From VGMD01 sp964552055 (lineage in GTDB: Bacteria > Chlamydiota > Chlamydiia > Chlamydiales > 2-12-FULL-49-11), in contig CAZKFL010000027.1 of the NCBI GenBank assembly GCA_964552055.1, positions 1-26,982 of the forward strand: DNA of 26,982 nt, in the 5' to 3' direction. Under the pieces are notes generated by a model that saw nothing but the letters and a program-made list of their open reading frames with translations, made no database searches and was not told where the DNA came from. Position 1 is the stretch's first letter, and every line of letters begins with the position of its first letter. Position numbers and translations under genes: made by a program. This document shows positions 8,204 to 15,530 of the stretch, in pieces.

Positions 8204-11200
8204 ATGGAATCATTATCGCCCAGTGACAAGAGTTTTATCGATATTATTTCAGGTTGGGATGAATCTTCTCCATTACAAAATTTAGGGGGGAGATCACCGG
8301 AACTAATTACTAAAATAGCGATCGCTTCTACGCCGCATCATACTGAGGATGAATTGCTATTGTGTATTGATCGTGTTGAAGGGATCTCTAGTTTAAGCCA
8401 TCAGACAGTTCAAAAAATTCAATCCTTAAAACAGTTGTTAACCTTAACTCATGAAGCATCGAGATCAGATTATGAATCTCATTTAGGATTAGCTGATTGG
8501 GATGCAGGGCCAGATACTCAAATAGCAAAAGACCGAATTATCGAATGTTTTATTAGGAAATCTAAATTTTTAGACCTCTCTGATTTGAAACTTACCTCTC
8601 TTCCTGAATGTGTAAAACACTTTACCCATCTTAATAAGTTTAGCTATTTCTCTGAATCAATATCTAAACCTCCTAGCTTAAGACTAATAGTGAAAATGAA
8701 AGAAATAAATTCTTTCCATAAAGATGTTTCTTTGGAAACCTGGACTTCAGAAGAAATTAATGCAGGTCTTGAAGAATTTCTTTCTGATTATGGACTTTAT
8801 GACTATAAGTATTGCAGGTTCCCTTGTGCCGTAGGTGAGTATGAAGTTATAGCCTATTATGAAGAACAAGAAATGCTTATTAGATACCCTCAACTTGAGC
8901 TTTCTTATAAAGAAGACTATACGACCTATTTTCCTGCCGATGATTTTGATGCAGATTTTAGAAGGAGAGCACTTTCTCCCGTTGAGACGTATGAGGGCTA
9001 TGAAACTTTTGGTGCGGGGGATACAAATTCTCAAGAAGACTGGTGGCCCACCTACTTTGATAGAGCTAGGGCCCCCACTCCTGAACGTAGAGCTGAACCT
9101 GCTTTACCAAAAATGTTGAGGTCTCTTTCAATAGACCAAATTTCAAGATTAGATCCCAAATATATACCTTTACTGCCGATAACATTAGCTAGTCACTTTA
9201 AATTACTTAGTCCCGAGCAATTTTCTAACTTAACAATATTCCAAATTAAGCACCTCAATTTTACAGAACTTTCCCAAGAACAAATTGATCTTATAGTAAA
9301 TCCTGCAAACATCGGATCTTTGATTAATAATTCTGACTTTATTGCTAGAGTTTCTCCAGAATCGATCAATGCTTTTATCCATACTAAGTTGGATAATCAA
9401 AGTTGTTGGTGCGTGTTATTTTTAAGTAAGTTAACGCCAGTTCAAATTGCTGGGATCAACTTTAATGACCTTTCTTTAGAATTAATAACCAGCATTTTAA
9501 AACATAATGAAAAAAAACATCTAACTGAAGAACAAATTGATGTTTTATTAACTCCTGAAAGGATTCTTTTATTAGCAGAATTCACAGATCTAGTAGGAAA
9601 AGTAAGAGGGGATTTATTAAATGGTTTTTTAAAAAGCTTAACAGCCGATTCCTTTGAAGACTATTTTTCTAAAGAAAATCTTTTTATAAAAAATTTGTCC
9701 CCAGCTCAAATTAAAATGATCGATTTTTCAAGTTTAACTGAAGTCCAAAAAGGGTTAGTTCTTTCTCATATTGATCAAAATTCGTTAACTCAAGATCAAG
9801 CTGATAGTCTATTAACTATAAAAAGCATAGGACTCTCTCAATATTCTTGCGCATTTTTAGCCAAAATCAGTCTAGAAGCCCTACAGAGATTGCTAGAGTC
9901 TATAGAAACTCCTAGCGATCAAGATTACTCATTTTTGCGCTACTTGAATAATTATCCTAAAGAGAAATTTCGATCCATTCGGATTGAGGCTTTGTCTAGC
10001 AAACAAATCGACGTTCTTTTGCTCTATATAAACCCTTATAAGTTATCAGATGAACAAATTGACATCATATCAACAAGCGATAGAATATATGCATTACGAC
10101 ATTCTGCGGCCTTTATAGGACGGGTTGCCCCTCAAAAAATAATTACTTTACTTAAGTCTTTAAGGGAAGGGGATAGTAAAGAATCTGAGTTTTTAAAACA
10201 TCTCACTGGTGAACAACTGGAACAAATTCGTTTTGATGAGTTAACTCCGTATCAAATTCGTATAGCAGCCGATGTAATTAATTTTCTCGCACTCACTCCC
10301 TATCAAATTCATTGTCTTAGCACTGTTGAGATTATCTATTCACTCCGAATGTACCCGATGTTCTTATATAGAGTCTCTGATGAACTTATAAATCGATTCT
10401 TTCAATCCGCTGAATTTAAAAGTATCGAAGACTACTCATTTATATCGAATTTAACTAAAGCTCAACTACTCTCTATTCCTTTTTACGAATTTCGCCAAGA
10501 TCTAATTGATAAATTATCAACGCCTAGGGAAATAAAAGCATTAAAAGAGTCTTTAAGTTTTTTGCATAGAGTTAAACCAGAGTTTTTGAATCCATTTTTA
10601 CAAACTCTAAATGAGTCTGATCCCCGTGATTTTCAATTTCTAGCAACTTTAACTGCAGCACAAATAAATCAAATAGATCCTAAATACTTACAATTTTTAC
10701 CTGCTAGGAGATTCCAGGAACTTTCACAGCCAACTCTTATAACTCTTTTAGACTCTCCTCTTAAGGCCACAGTCGCTCTCGCTTCAGATATTTTAATTAG
10801 AAACCTTCGGAATGGAACTATTTCAGAAGATGGTCCTGAGGGTCAAAAAATACTCTCGAAATATATATTAAGCCACGATGACCCGTATAATTTAAAAAAT
10901 CCATTTGTTGTCTATGCTAAAACTAAATTATCTCGAACTGCATCTGCAGAAATGACCCTCCCTATTCGTCCGATTGGAGGAATCGATGGAAAAGGTTTTT
11001 GTCTAAATTTTCAAGACATTAGAGCTACATCTGATGGATTAATTCAATCATGGACCTATAAAGAGTTAGAAGAGGCATTTTCTGCTCCTATGATTTCTAC
11101 AGAGGAGATCCACTCTTGGTTTGCAAGTCTTGGCGCTCGGAAAGCTGAAATTGATGCATTTCTGGCTGAGTCCGGATTAAGAAGTCTTACTGATTTAGAA

Positions 11201-11998
11201 AAAATCTTATGCGACTACGACCAGTGTGGGAAATGGATAAAATCCGGAGCGCCTTCAGAGAGAGTTCCTGACCAAACAGTTCAATTTCATGCTTGTATGA
11301 GATCTCTTCTTGGGAGAGCAAGCAGTTCTCATCGAGTCGGTTCTGATATCTTAACTAATGAAGAGTTCGGACTCTTACAATTTGCAAATAGCTTTTGGAA
11401 ATGTCCTGGTGGCCGAATTGAACAATTAAGAACTTTATTTGGAATGACAAAAGATATACTCCCTAAAACCTTTACAGAACGGTCAAAAGAAGTTCACGAT
11501 GTGAATAAATATTTATACGATATCTATTCTGATTTAGTAACAAAACGTATCGAAAGAATCGGAAATACTCACGAGGGGCTATATATATTAAACAAAATTG
11601 GATTTCGAATAGGTCTGCAAAATCGAGACTTGGTATTTGATGATTCTACAGGTATGATTTCAACCGAGATGATCAACATGAGTACTGAAGAGCTTTTTGA
11701 AATGATAGTTCATTCGATTTCTTTAGACGACCTTGTGGATGCTGTTAATACTAAATTAAACCAAGATCTAGATGAGAAATCCCTTTTATTAGAAAAACTG
11801 AGTATTTCTCTCGGTAATGTATTTACTTCTCCTGAATCTGGAGGAATGTATTACAAATCAGAACTTCTTGTTGTTCCCGAAGGTTTGCCTCTAGTAACTC
11901 GTAAAGGAACTGTCGATGTTTTAAAGAAATTTTCGATCCTTAAAGAGTTTGATCATGAAAGTGGAATAGAACCCTATTTATCTTTGCCATTAAAATAA
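8204..11998 (+). CDS. Giant LTxxQI-repeat protein, candidate effector
   Basis: This 1264-residue protein has no signal peptide or membrane segment. From residue 308 it contains successive repeats that start with an L-[TS]-x-x-Q-[IL]-x-x-I block: about 308, 410, 498, 584, 667, 750 and 816. A typical unit runs LTxxQI..I.F..L, then L[ST]xEQID.L.T..RI..L, then FL.RV.PE.L..FL.SL, then D.SFL..L. The first and last copies share D-P-K-Y-[IL]-x-x-L-P and look like caps. Residues near 125-150 (LDLSDLKLTSLPECVKHFTHL) resemble a single leucine-rich repeat. Residues 890-1264 form a distinct C-terminal region, including GGIDGKGFCLNF near residue 925, that I do not recognise. AGAGAGTAAGAAAAT precedes the ATG. 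The layout suggests a repeat scaffold for protein binding, delivered to the host. Confidence 0.65.
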   Translation: MESLSPSDKSFIDIISGWDESSPLQNLGGRSPELITKIAIASTPHHTEDELLLCIDRVEGISSLSHQTVQKIQSLKQLLTLTHEASRSDYESHLGLADWDAGPDTQIAKDRIIECFIRKSKFLDLSDLKLTSLPECVKHFTHLNKFSYFSESISKPPSLRLIVKMKEINSFHKDVSLETWTSEEINAGLEEFLSDYGLYDYKYCRFPCAVGEYEVIAYYEEQEMLIRYPQLELSYKEDYTTYFPADDFDADFRRRALSPVETYEGYETFGAGDTNSQEDWWPTYFDRARAPTPERRAEPALPKMLRSLSIDQISRLDPKYIPLLPITLASHFKLLSPEQFSNLTIFQIKHLNFTELSQEQIDLIVNPANIGSLINNSDFIARVSPESINAFIHTKLDNQSCWCVLFLSKLTPVQIAGINFNDLSLELITSILKHNEKKHLTEEQIDVLLTPERILLLAEFTDLVGKVRGDLLNGFLKSLTADSFEDYFSKENLFIKNLSPAQIKMIDFSSLTEVQKGLVLSHIDQNSLTQDQADSLLTIKSIGLSQYSCAFLAKISLEALQRLLESIETPSDQDYSFLRYLNNYPKEKFRSIRIEALSSKQIDVLLLYINPYKLSDEQIDIISTSDRIYALRHSAAFIGRVAPQKIITLLKSLREGDSKESEFLKHLTGEQLEQIRFDELTPYQIRIAADVINFLALTPYQIHCLSTVEIIYSLRMYPMFLYRVSDELINRFFQSAEFKSIEDYSFISNLTKAQLLSIPFYEFRQDLIDKLSTPREIKALKESLSFLHRVKPEFLNPFLQTLNESDPRDFQFLATLTAAQINQIDPKYLQFLPARRFQELSQPTLITLLDSPLKATVALASDILIRNLRNGTISEDGPEGQKILSKYILSHDDPYNLKNPFVVYAKTKLSRTASAEMTLPIRPIGGIDGKGFCLNFQDIRATSDGLIQSWTYKELEEAFSAPMISTEEIHSWFASLGARKAEIDAFLAESGLRSLTDLEKILCDYDQCGKWIKSGAPSERVPDQTVQFHACMRSLLGRASSSHRVGSDILTNEEFGLLQFANSFWKCPGGRIEQLRTLFGMTKDILPKTFTERSKEVHDVNKYLYDIYSDLVTKRIERIGNTHEGLYILNKIGFRIGLQNRDLVFDDSTGMISTEMINMSTEELFEMIVHSISLDDLVDAVNTKLNQDLDEKSLLLEKLSISLGNVFTSPESGGMYYKSELLVVPEGLPLVTRKGTVDVLKKFSILKEFDHESGIEPYLSLPLK

Positions 11999-12028
11999 GT
12001 AAGTTAAGGCTGAGCTATTATACTCTTC

Positions 12029-12062
12029 GTGAATCAAAATTTTGATTCACAAATTTTTTTCT
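12029..12062 (+). terminator. Rho-independent terminator after the repeat protein
   Basis: A perfect 22-base palindrome, GTGAATCAAAATTTTGATTC plus AC, at 12029-12050 is followed by AAATTTTTTTC. It lies 31 bases after the stop of the giant repeat gene. Confidence 0.8.
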
Positions 12063-12080
12063 TAGCTGCATAATCGTGGC

Positions 12081-12264
12081 ATGAATTTTTTGACAGAACT
12101 AGAACGGGACCAACTTAAACTTGAGCACAGACGAGAACGTGATGGTCGAGTACGTGATCGAATAAAAGCCGTACTTCTTCACGATGAGGGATGATCACCC
12201 AAAGAGATTGCAAGAGTTTTATTAATTTCAGATGAAGCTGTCCGTAATCACATTGATGAGTATA
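12081..12264 (+). pseudogene. IS630-type transposase N-terminal fragment
   Basis: From ATG 12081 the frame reads MNFLTELERDQLKLEHRRER, then VRDRIKAVLLHDEG, a TGA at 12192-12194, then SPKEIARVLLISDEAVRNHI and DEY. This is the helix-turn-helix N-terminus of IS630/Tc1-type transposases, where 'SPKEIA..L..S..AVR' is the recognition helix. The reading frame is broken by one stop at codon 38 and ends where the TTCGAACCGGGTAT repeat begins at 12265. The catalytic DDE part is absent, so this is a dead remnant. A related fragment stands at 14646. Confidence 0.75.
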
Positions 12265-12290
12265 ATGATTCGAACCGGGTATGCAATCAT
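12265..12290. repeat. T-arm-like repeat, copy 2
   Basis: ATGATTCGAACCGGGTAT is followed by GCAATCAT, so the copy is closed by a perfect six-base inverted repeat (ATGATT and AATCAT). It forms the junction between the transposase remnant on its left and an unrelated broken ORF on its right. Confidence 0.8.
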
Positions 12291-12478
12291 TGGCGATAGA
12301 AAAAAGTAATGTCTCGAAGGAGTATATAGCATTGTATATGAATAAAGATTCTAGCAGGGTGAGTCGTTGGTTATTAGAATTTAATGAACAATATATATAA
12401 TCTGAAAAAATTCGATTAGAAGTCAAGGAAGCAGAAAACCTGGCATTCAATATTGAAAACGCAATAACGCAAGGATGA
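12281..12478 (+). pseudogene. Small broken ORF, unknown
   Basis: The frame from ATG 12281 reads MQSLAIEKSNVSKEYIALYM, NKDSSRVSRWLLEFNEQYI, a stop at 12398-12400, then about 25 more sense codons ending ENAITQG and a stop at 12476. The amphipathic helices and 'DSSRVSRWLLEF' could be a DNA-binding type fold, but I cannot name a family. Its start lies inside the T-arm-like repeat and its last codons are the 29-mer repeat, so both ends look like recombination joints. The opposite-strand ORF over this region is an artefact. Confidence 0.4.
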
Positions 12479-12481
12479 CCC
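12453..12481 (-). repeat. 29-mer dispersed repeat, copy 2 (inverted)
   Basis: This is the reverse complement of the copy at 13763-13791, with 28 of 29 positions identical by eye. The pair faces each other around the 12539-13672 gene. The stretch 12482-12538 between it and that gene's stop is featureless. Confidence 0.85.
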
Positions 12482-12538
12482 AATCACCATCATGAGTATG
12501 TAAAGTTAATTCACTCAATCAAAATACTGTCAAAAGAC

Positions 12539-13672
12539 TTAGTTTTGATAGAGTTCAAAATGATCGATATTATATTTAAAAATATTAAGAATTATTCCGT
12601 TTTTTTCATACCATCTTTTTTGAATATACTTTGCGTGAGCAATACCGTCTTCAATAGATATATATGGATTTGCGCTTTTGCTGAAATATATTCCCATAAC
12701 CATGTCTTGCTTGATAGTCGCTATAAATTCGTCACCACCTCTATGGATATCGTGCCAGGACGTGGGGCTTTTATGTGTGTAATTTCTTCTAAATTGATAA
12801 TCTTTATATCTTCGGAAGTCTCCAAACGAATTAAAAAATTGAGGTCCACTAATTGAAGCGCTTTTTGAAATCACGGGGTATTTTTTGGGGCTTGTATCTG
12901 CCTGAGGAATAGTAACGTATTTTCTATCTCCATAACCTGAATTTTGAGAGGTTCCAATAAAAGGTATTAAGTGTTTTTTAGTTGGGTCATGGAATAGTGA
13001 GATTTCAGATGGTCGAACCGCCACAATTAGTCCTTCTGTTAGGAAGGGTGATATATAACCACTTGGGCAAAGCGATCTGTCCCTAAAGCCAAACGCTGTA
13101 TTAATTTGGTTCCTGTCACATTCAGCCATCGTGCTTCCAGCGTAACGAGTGTTCCTGTTGCGCTCGTTTTTTGCTCCCCTTAAACACAACCACATTCCTG
13201 TTCTGTCAAGTACTTGAAAAACATTAAGAATATCTTTCTGAGGGGGAGTCTCACGTTTCACTTGTTTAATTTTCCTAAATAAGGAGCGCCTTCGAATTTC
13301 TATCGTAGAAATTTTAGGTGAAGTGGGAATGCGCCTTGCTAGACTCATGATAAGGGCTTCTCTTGTAGGTGGTTCTTTTTGGGAGAAGGGCCTTATTCTC
13401 TCTAGAGGGGAGGAATGAGAGGTTTGAGTTGTAGGGGCTTTTTCTACCAAGTGGAGCGGAGAGGTGGGTATCTCTAATCGAGACGGCCTAGAAGCGTCTT
13501 GTTTACCAATATGAGATTGCGGCAGACAGGACGTAAATATTTTTTTAAAGCTTGACCATTTTGAAGTGGGTTCAGGAAATTCTGTCTGAGTTTCAATTCT
13601 CGGTCTAGCCCAAAATTCTGTTGGACTTGAAGGGGCGGGAAAAACTCTATCTGATATTGCTCTAAGGCTCAT
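12539..13672 (-). CDS. Unknown effector-like protein flanked by inverted repeats
   Basis: This 377-residue protein starts at the ATG whose complement is at 13670-13672; a 20-residue longer version from a TTG at 13732 is possible but less likely. Residues 1-140 are rich in Pro, Ser, Thr and Arg and probably disordered, as in proteins exported by type III systems. Residues 150-377 look folded, with blocks GMWLCLRGAKNERNR, AFGFRDRSLCPSGY, IPFIGTSQNSGYGDRKYV and a C-terminal WHDIHRGGDEFIATI, then MGIYFSKSANPYISIEDGIA. I do not recognise the family. There is no signal peptide or membrane segment. It sits alone, read opposite to its flanks, between two inverted copies of a 29-bp repeat, which suggests gain as a cassette. 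Confidence 0.55.
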   Translation of the reverse strand: MSLRAISDRVFPAPSSPTEFWARPRIETQTEFPEPTSKWSSFKKIFTSCLPQSHIGKQDASRPSRLEIPTSPLHLVEKAPTTQTSHSSPLERIRPFSQKEPPTREALIMSLARRIPTSPKISTIEIRRRSLFRKIKQVKRETPPQKDILNVFQVLDRTGMWLCLRGAKNERNRNTRYAGSTMAECDRNQINTAFGFRDRSLCPSGYISPFLTEGLIVAVRPSEISLFHDPTKKHLIPFIGTSQNSGYGDRKYVTIPQADTSPKKYPVISKSASISGPQFFNSFGDFRRYKDYQFRRNYTHKSPTSWHDIHRGGDEFIATIKQDMVMGIYFSKSANPYISIEDGIAHAKYIQKRWYEKNGIILNIFKYNIDHFELYQN

Positions 13673-13762
13673 AATTATTTGGTTTCTTACGAATTTTTTT
13701 GCAATTATAGTCAAACATGTGTTTATAATCAATTCTATAAATATCTGAGCTGGATTGTGATG

Positions 13763-13800
13763 GGGTCATCCTTGCGTTATTGCATTTTCAAGGATGACCC
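13763..13800. repeat. 29-mer dispersed repeat, copy 3, with hairpin
   Basis: GGGTCATCCTTGCGTTATTG and the next nine bases match the other two copies. Here the unit is followed at once by AGGATGACCC, giving a ten-base inverted repeat with an 18-base loop. The hairpin lies between the 3' end of the Cys-rich gene and the 5' end of the effector-like gene, both on the minus strand, and could end transcription of the former. No T-run follows. Confidence 0.8.
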
Positions 13801-13825
13801 AATCACTAAGAATTTGGCTTGCTGG

Positions 13826-14509
13826 CTAACTACAAGTGCCTACACCAGGTGTGTCAGAATCAATACATGATTGACCTTCAAGGCAACACTGACCCCAACA
13901 AGGAATCTCACTATCGTTGCAACACTGACATTGATAGGGGTTGCTTCCCTGACAAGAACCTGACACTCCAATCGGACAGCAAATGCCTGATGACCAGCCA
14001 TTTACACACAACTGACCCATAGGGCAACAATTACTAAAACCATTAGCATCCATACAACAGGTTTCACCATTTGTACACTTAAGAGCCTGATTACCATATG
14101 AAATAGGACATGTTTCAGATGCCGTAGGTCCAATTGTAATAATCCAATTACCATTATTATCAGGATCATTCTCTACTACTGAAATAAAATTAGTTTGAGG
14201 TAATTGAGTATCTAATGTAACGGTAATCGGATTTACATCTGTAGTAACCTCAAATGAAAAATGCTGAAAATAATTACTTGTATCGGAAAAATCTTTTAAG
14301 TAAAAAACATACACTGGGCCTACAGTAAAACCAAGCTCACCTTTAGTTTTTGAGGGAAGTAAATAAATACGAAGTTGATCCAGTGTGCTGTAAGAAAATC
14401 CATTGGCTACAGAAAAAGTATTAAATCCCTCCGTCATCGGAATCATAATACTAAAATCCGTAGCATTAATAATTGTTATACTCATCCATTGTAAATTAGG
14501 TTGAGACAT
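13826..14509 (-). CDS. Cysteine-rich granulin-like protein
   Basis: This 227-residue protein has two halves. Residues 1-130 contain no Cys and look beta-rich (SITIINATDFSIMIPM and following). Residues 134-226 hold 18 Cys in 93 positions, with paired CC at 151-152, 161-162, 177-178, 196-197 and 208-209. The run ETCCMDANGFSNCCPMGQLC, followed by ICCPIG, matches the CC-x(n)-CCP-x-G-x-x-C pattern of animal and plant granulins, a fold of stacked disulfide hairpins; this is pattern recognition only. There is no signal peptide. GGTAGGTGG lies just before the ATG, and TATAAT-like sequence lies further upstream. Such a protein is rare in bacteria and points to a host-derived or host-acting origin. It could also be a chlamydial Cys-rich envelope protein. 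Confidence 0.6.
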   Translation of the reverse strand: MSQPNLQWMSITIINATDFSIMIPMTEGFNTFSVANGFSYSTLDQLRIYLLPSKTKGELGFTVGPVYVFYLKDFSDTSNYFQHFSFEVTTDVNPITVTLDTQLPQTNFISVVENDPDNNGNWIITIGPTASETCPISYGNQALKCTNGETCCMDANGFSNCCPMGQLCVNGWSSGICCPIGVSGSCQGSNPYQCQCCNDSEIPCWGQCCLEGQSCIDSDTPGVGTCS

Positions 14510-14645
14510 TTTCCACCTACCTTTTTATAATATAATAACAAATAGATCATTAATTTATAATTCACTAACAATCAATAGGTGTGCCGAAAATAATTGAAGA
14601 ATCTGTTTGATGAAAAATCCCGTTGATAGTTCATAATTTCATACA

Positions 14646-14750
14646 TGAATTTTTTGAATGATCAAGAAAAGTTTAAATTAAAGACTCAACATAAACAAGA
14701 GAGCTAAGCGAATATCTGATCGGATTAAAGCTGTTCTCATTATTTGCTCT
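14646..14750 (+). pseudogene. IS630-type transposase fragment, frameshifted
   Basis: From ATG 14646 the frame reads MNFLNDQEKFKLKTQHKQES and stops at 14706; one base further the next frame continues AKRISDRIKAVLI. Aligned with the fragment at 12081 this is the same N-terminus with a one-base shift. The leader CATACATGAATTTTTTG is also shared. The rest of the 14510-14959 gap holds no supported ORF. Confidence 0.65.
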
Positions 14751-14959
14751 ATGCTCCACTCCTACGGCAATTGCCGGTAAAACGACACCGAAACTGAGAG
14801 TTTTTGACGTTGCATAAAAACCGTTTGAGGGCTTATCATTTGAGCCGTTACAGGATGCAGAGCATTATGGAGCGCTGCTTTTTAATTTACTGTTAATCTA
14901 TTGGTTGGTGTGCAGCCGCCCCACCAGCCGGAGAATTTTTATTGCACTAAGGATCTAAC

Positions 14960-15319
14960 ATGAGCAAAAATAAGATTTCACCCTACCTAAAACTGGCATC
15001 TCTTGCAGTATTTGTCCAGTGGCTGCTTGTTTTGGTCAGCTCTGATTTGTCTCAAGAGTCACTTCTTTGTGCCATTGGAAGTAGCGGAATGCTTTTTCTT
15101 TGGTGGATCGCTTCAAAAGCTAATCAATACAAGGAAAGAGGGGGCTTTTTTTCATTTATGATCTATGCCGCTCTGGTTGCAATCTTTTTAAGACAATTCG
15201 GAAAAACTTTAGACTTAGTTTCTCCTGTTAATCGATGGCTTATTATTATCCCTTCTTTGCTGCTTATAGGATACACTTTTGCCAAGGCCTTTCGAAGAAA
15301 TAAAGTGATTAAACAGTAG
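14960..15319 (+). CDS. Small inner-membrane protein, four segments
   Basis: This 119-residue protein has four predicted membrane segments, near residues 10-28, 36-52, 64-80 and 91-108. The ends are basic and the C-terminus (AFRRNKVIKQ) is probably cytoplasmic. AAGGATC lies seven bases before the ATG, the normal spacing. No family could be recognised. The gene stands alone: an IS fragment lies upstream, and the T-arm-like repeat follows 79 bases after the stop. It is intact and has ordinary codon use, so it is likely a real gene. Confidence 0.65.
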   Translation: MSKNKISPYLKLASLAVFVQWLLVLVSSDLSQESLLCAIGSSGMLFLWWIASKANQYKERGGFFSFMIYAALVAIFLRQFGKTLDLVSPVNRWLIIIPSLLLIGYTFAKAFRRNKVIKQ

Positions 15320-15397
15320 TAGATGTTAAAACTTGATTCTATTAGTTTGGACCATATGATCATGCATAATCCCAGATTCATGGTAATTATTTTTTTG

Positions 15398-15423
15398 GTG
15401 ATTCGAACCGGGTATGCAGTCAT
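15398..15423. repeat. T-arm-like repeat, copy 3
   Basis: GTGATTCGAACCGGGTATGC followed by AGTCAT matches the copy at 12265-12290 with two changes. It lies in the gap between the small membrane protein gene and the convergent MGDG-synthase-like gene. Confidence 0.8.
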
Positions 15424-15451
15424 TACCCGATTATGTGTGAAAACATGGGCT

Positions 15452-15480
15452 CTTGGTGAATGATATTTACCAAGAAGGGT
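15452..15480. terminator. Weak hairpin between convergent genes
   Basis: CTTGGT and ACCAAG pair across an 11-base loop (15452-15474), followed by AAGGGTTTTATAA. It may serve as terminator for the plus-strand membrane protein gene. The stem is short and the T-run poor. Confidence 0.35.
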
Positions 15481-15530
15481 TTTATAAGTTGCAGACCTGT
15501 GATCAGCAGGTTATAAAAGGTCGGAATTAT

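Noticed and set aside
8747..9119. Alternate-frame ORFs inside the giant repeat gene
   Set aside because: The frame of the giant gene is continuous through this region, with consistent codon use.
12115..12483. 122-residue ORF on the minus strand
   Set aside because: It lies antisense to the recognisable transposase remnant and the small broken ORF; the opposite frame carries the family signature.
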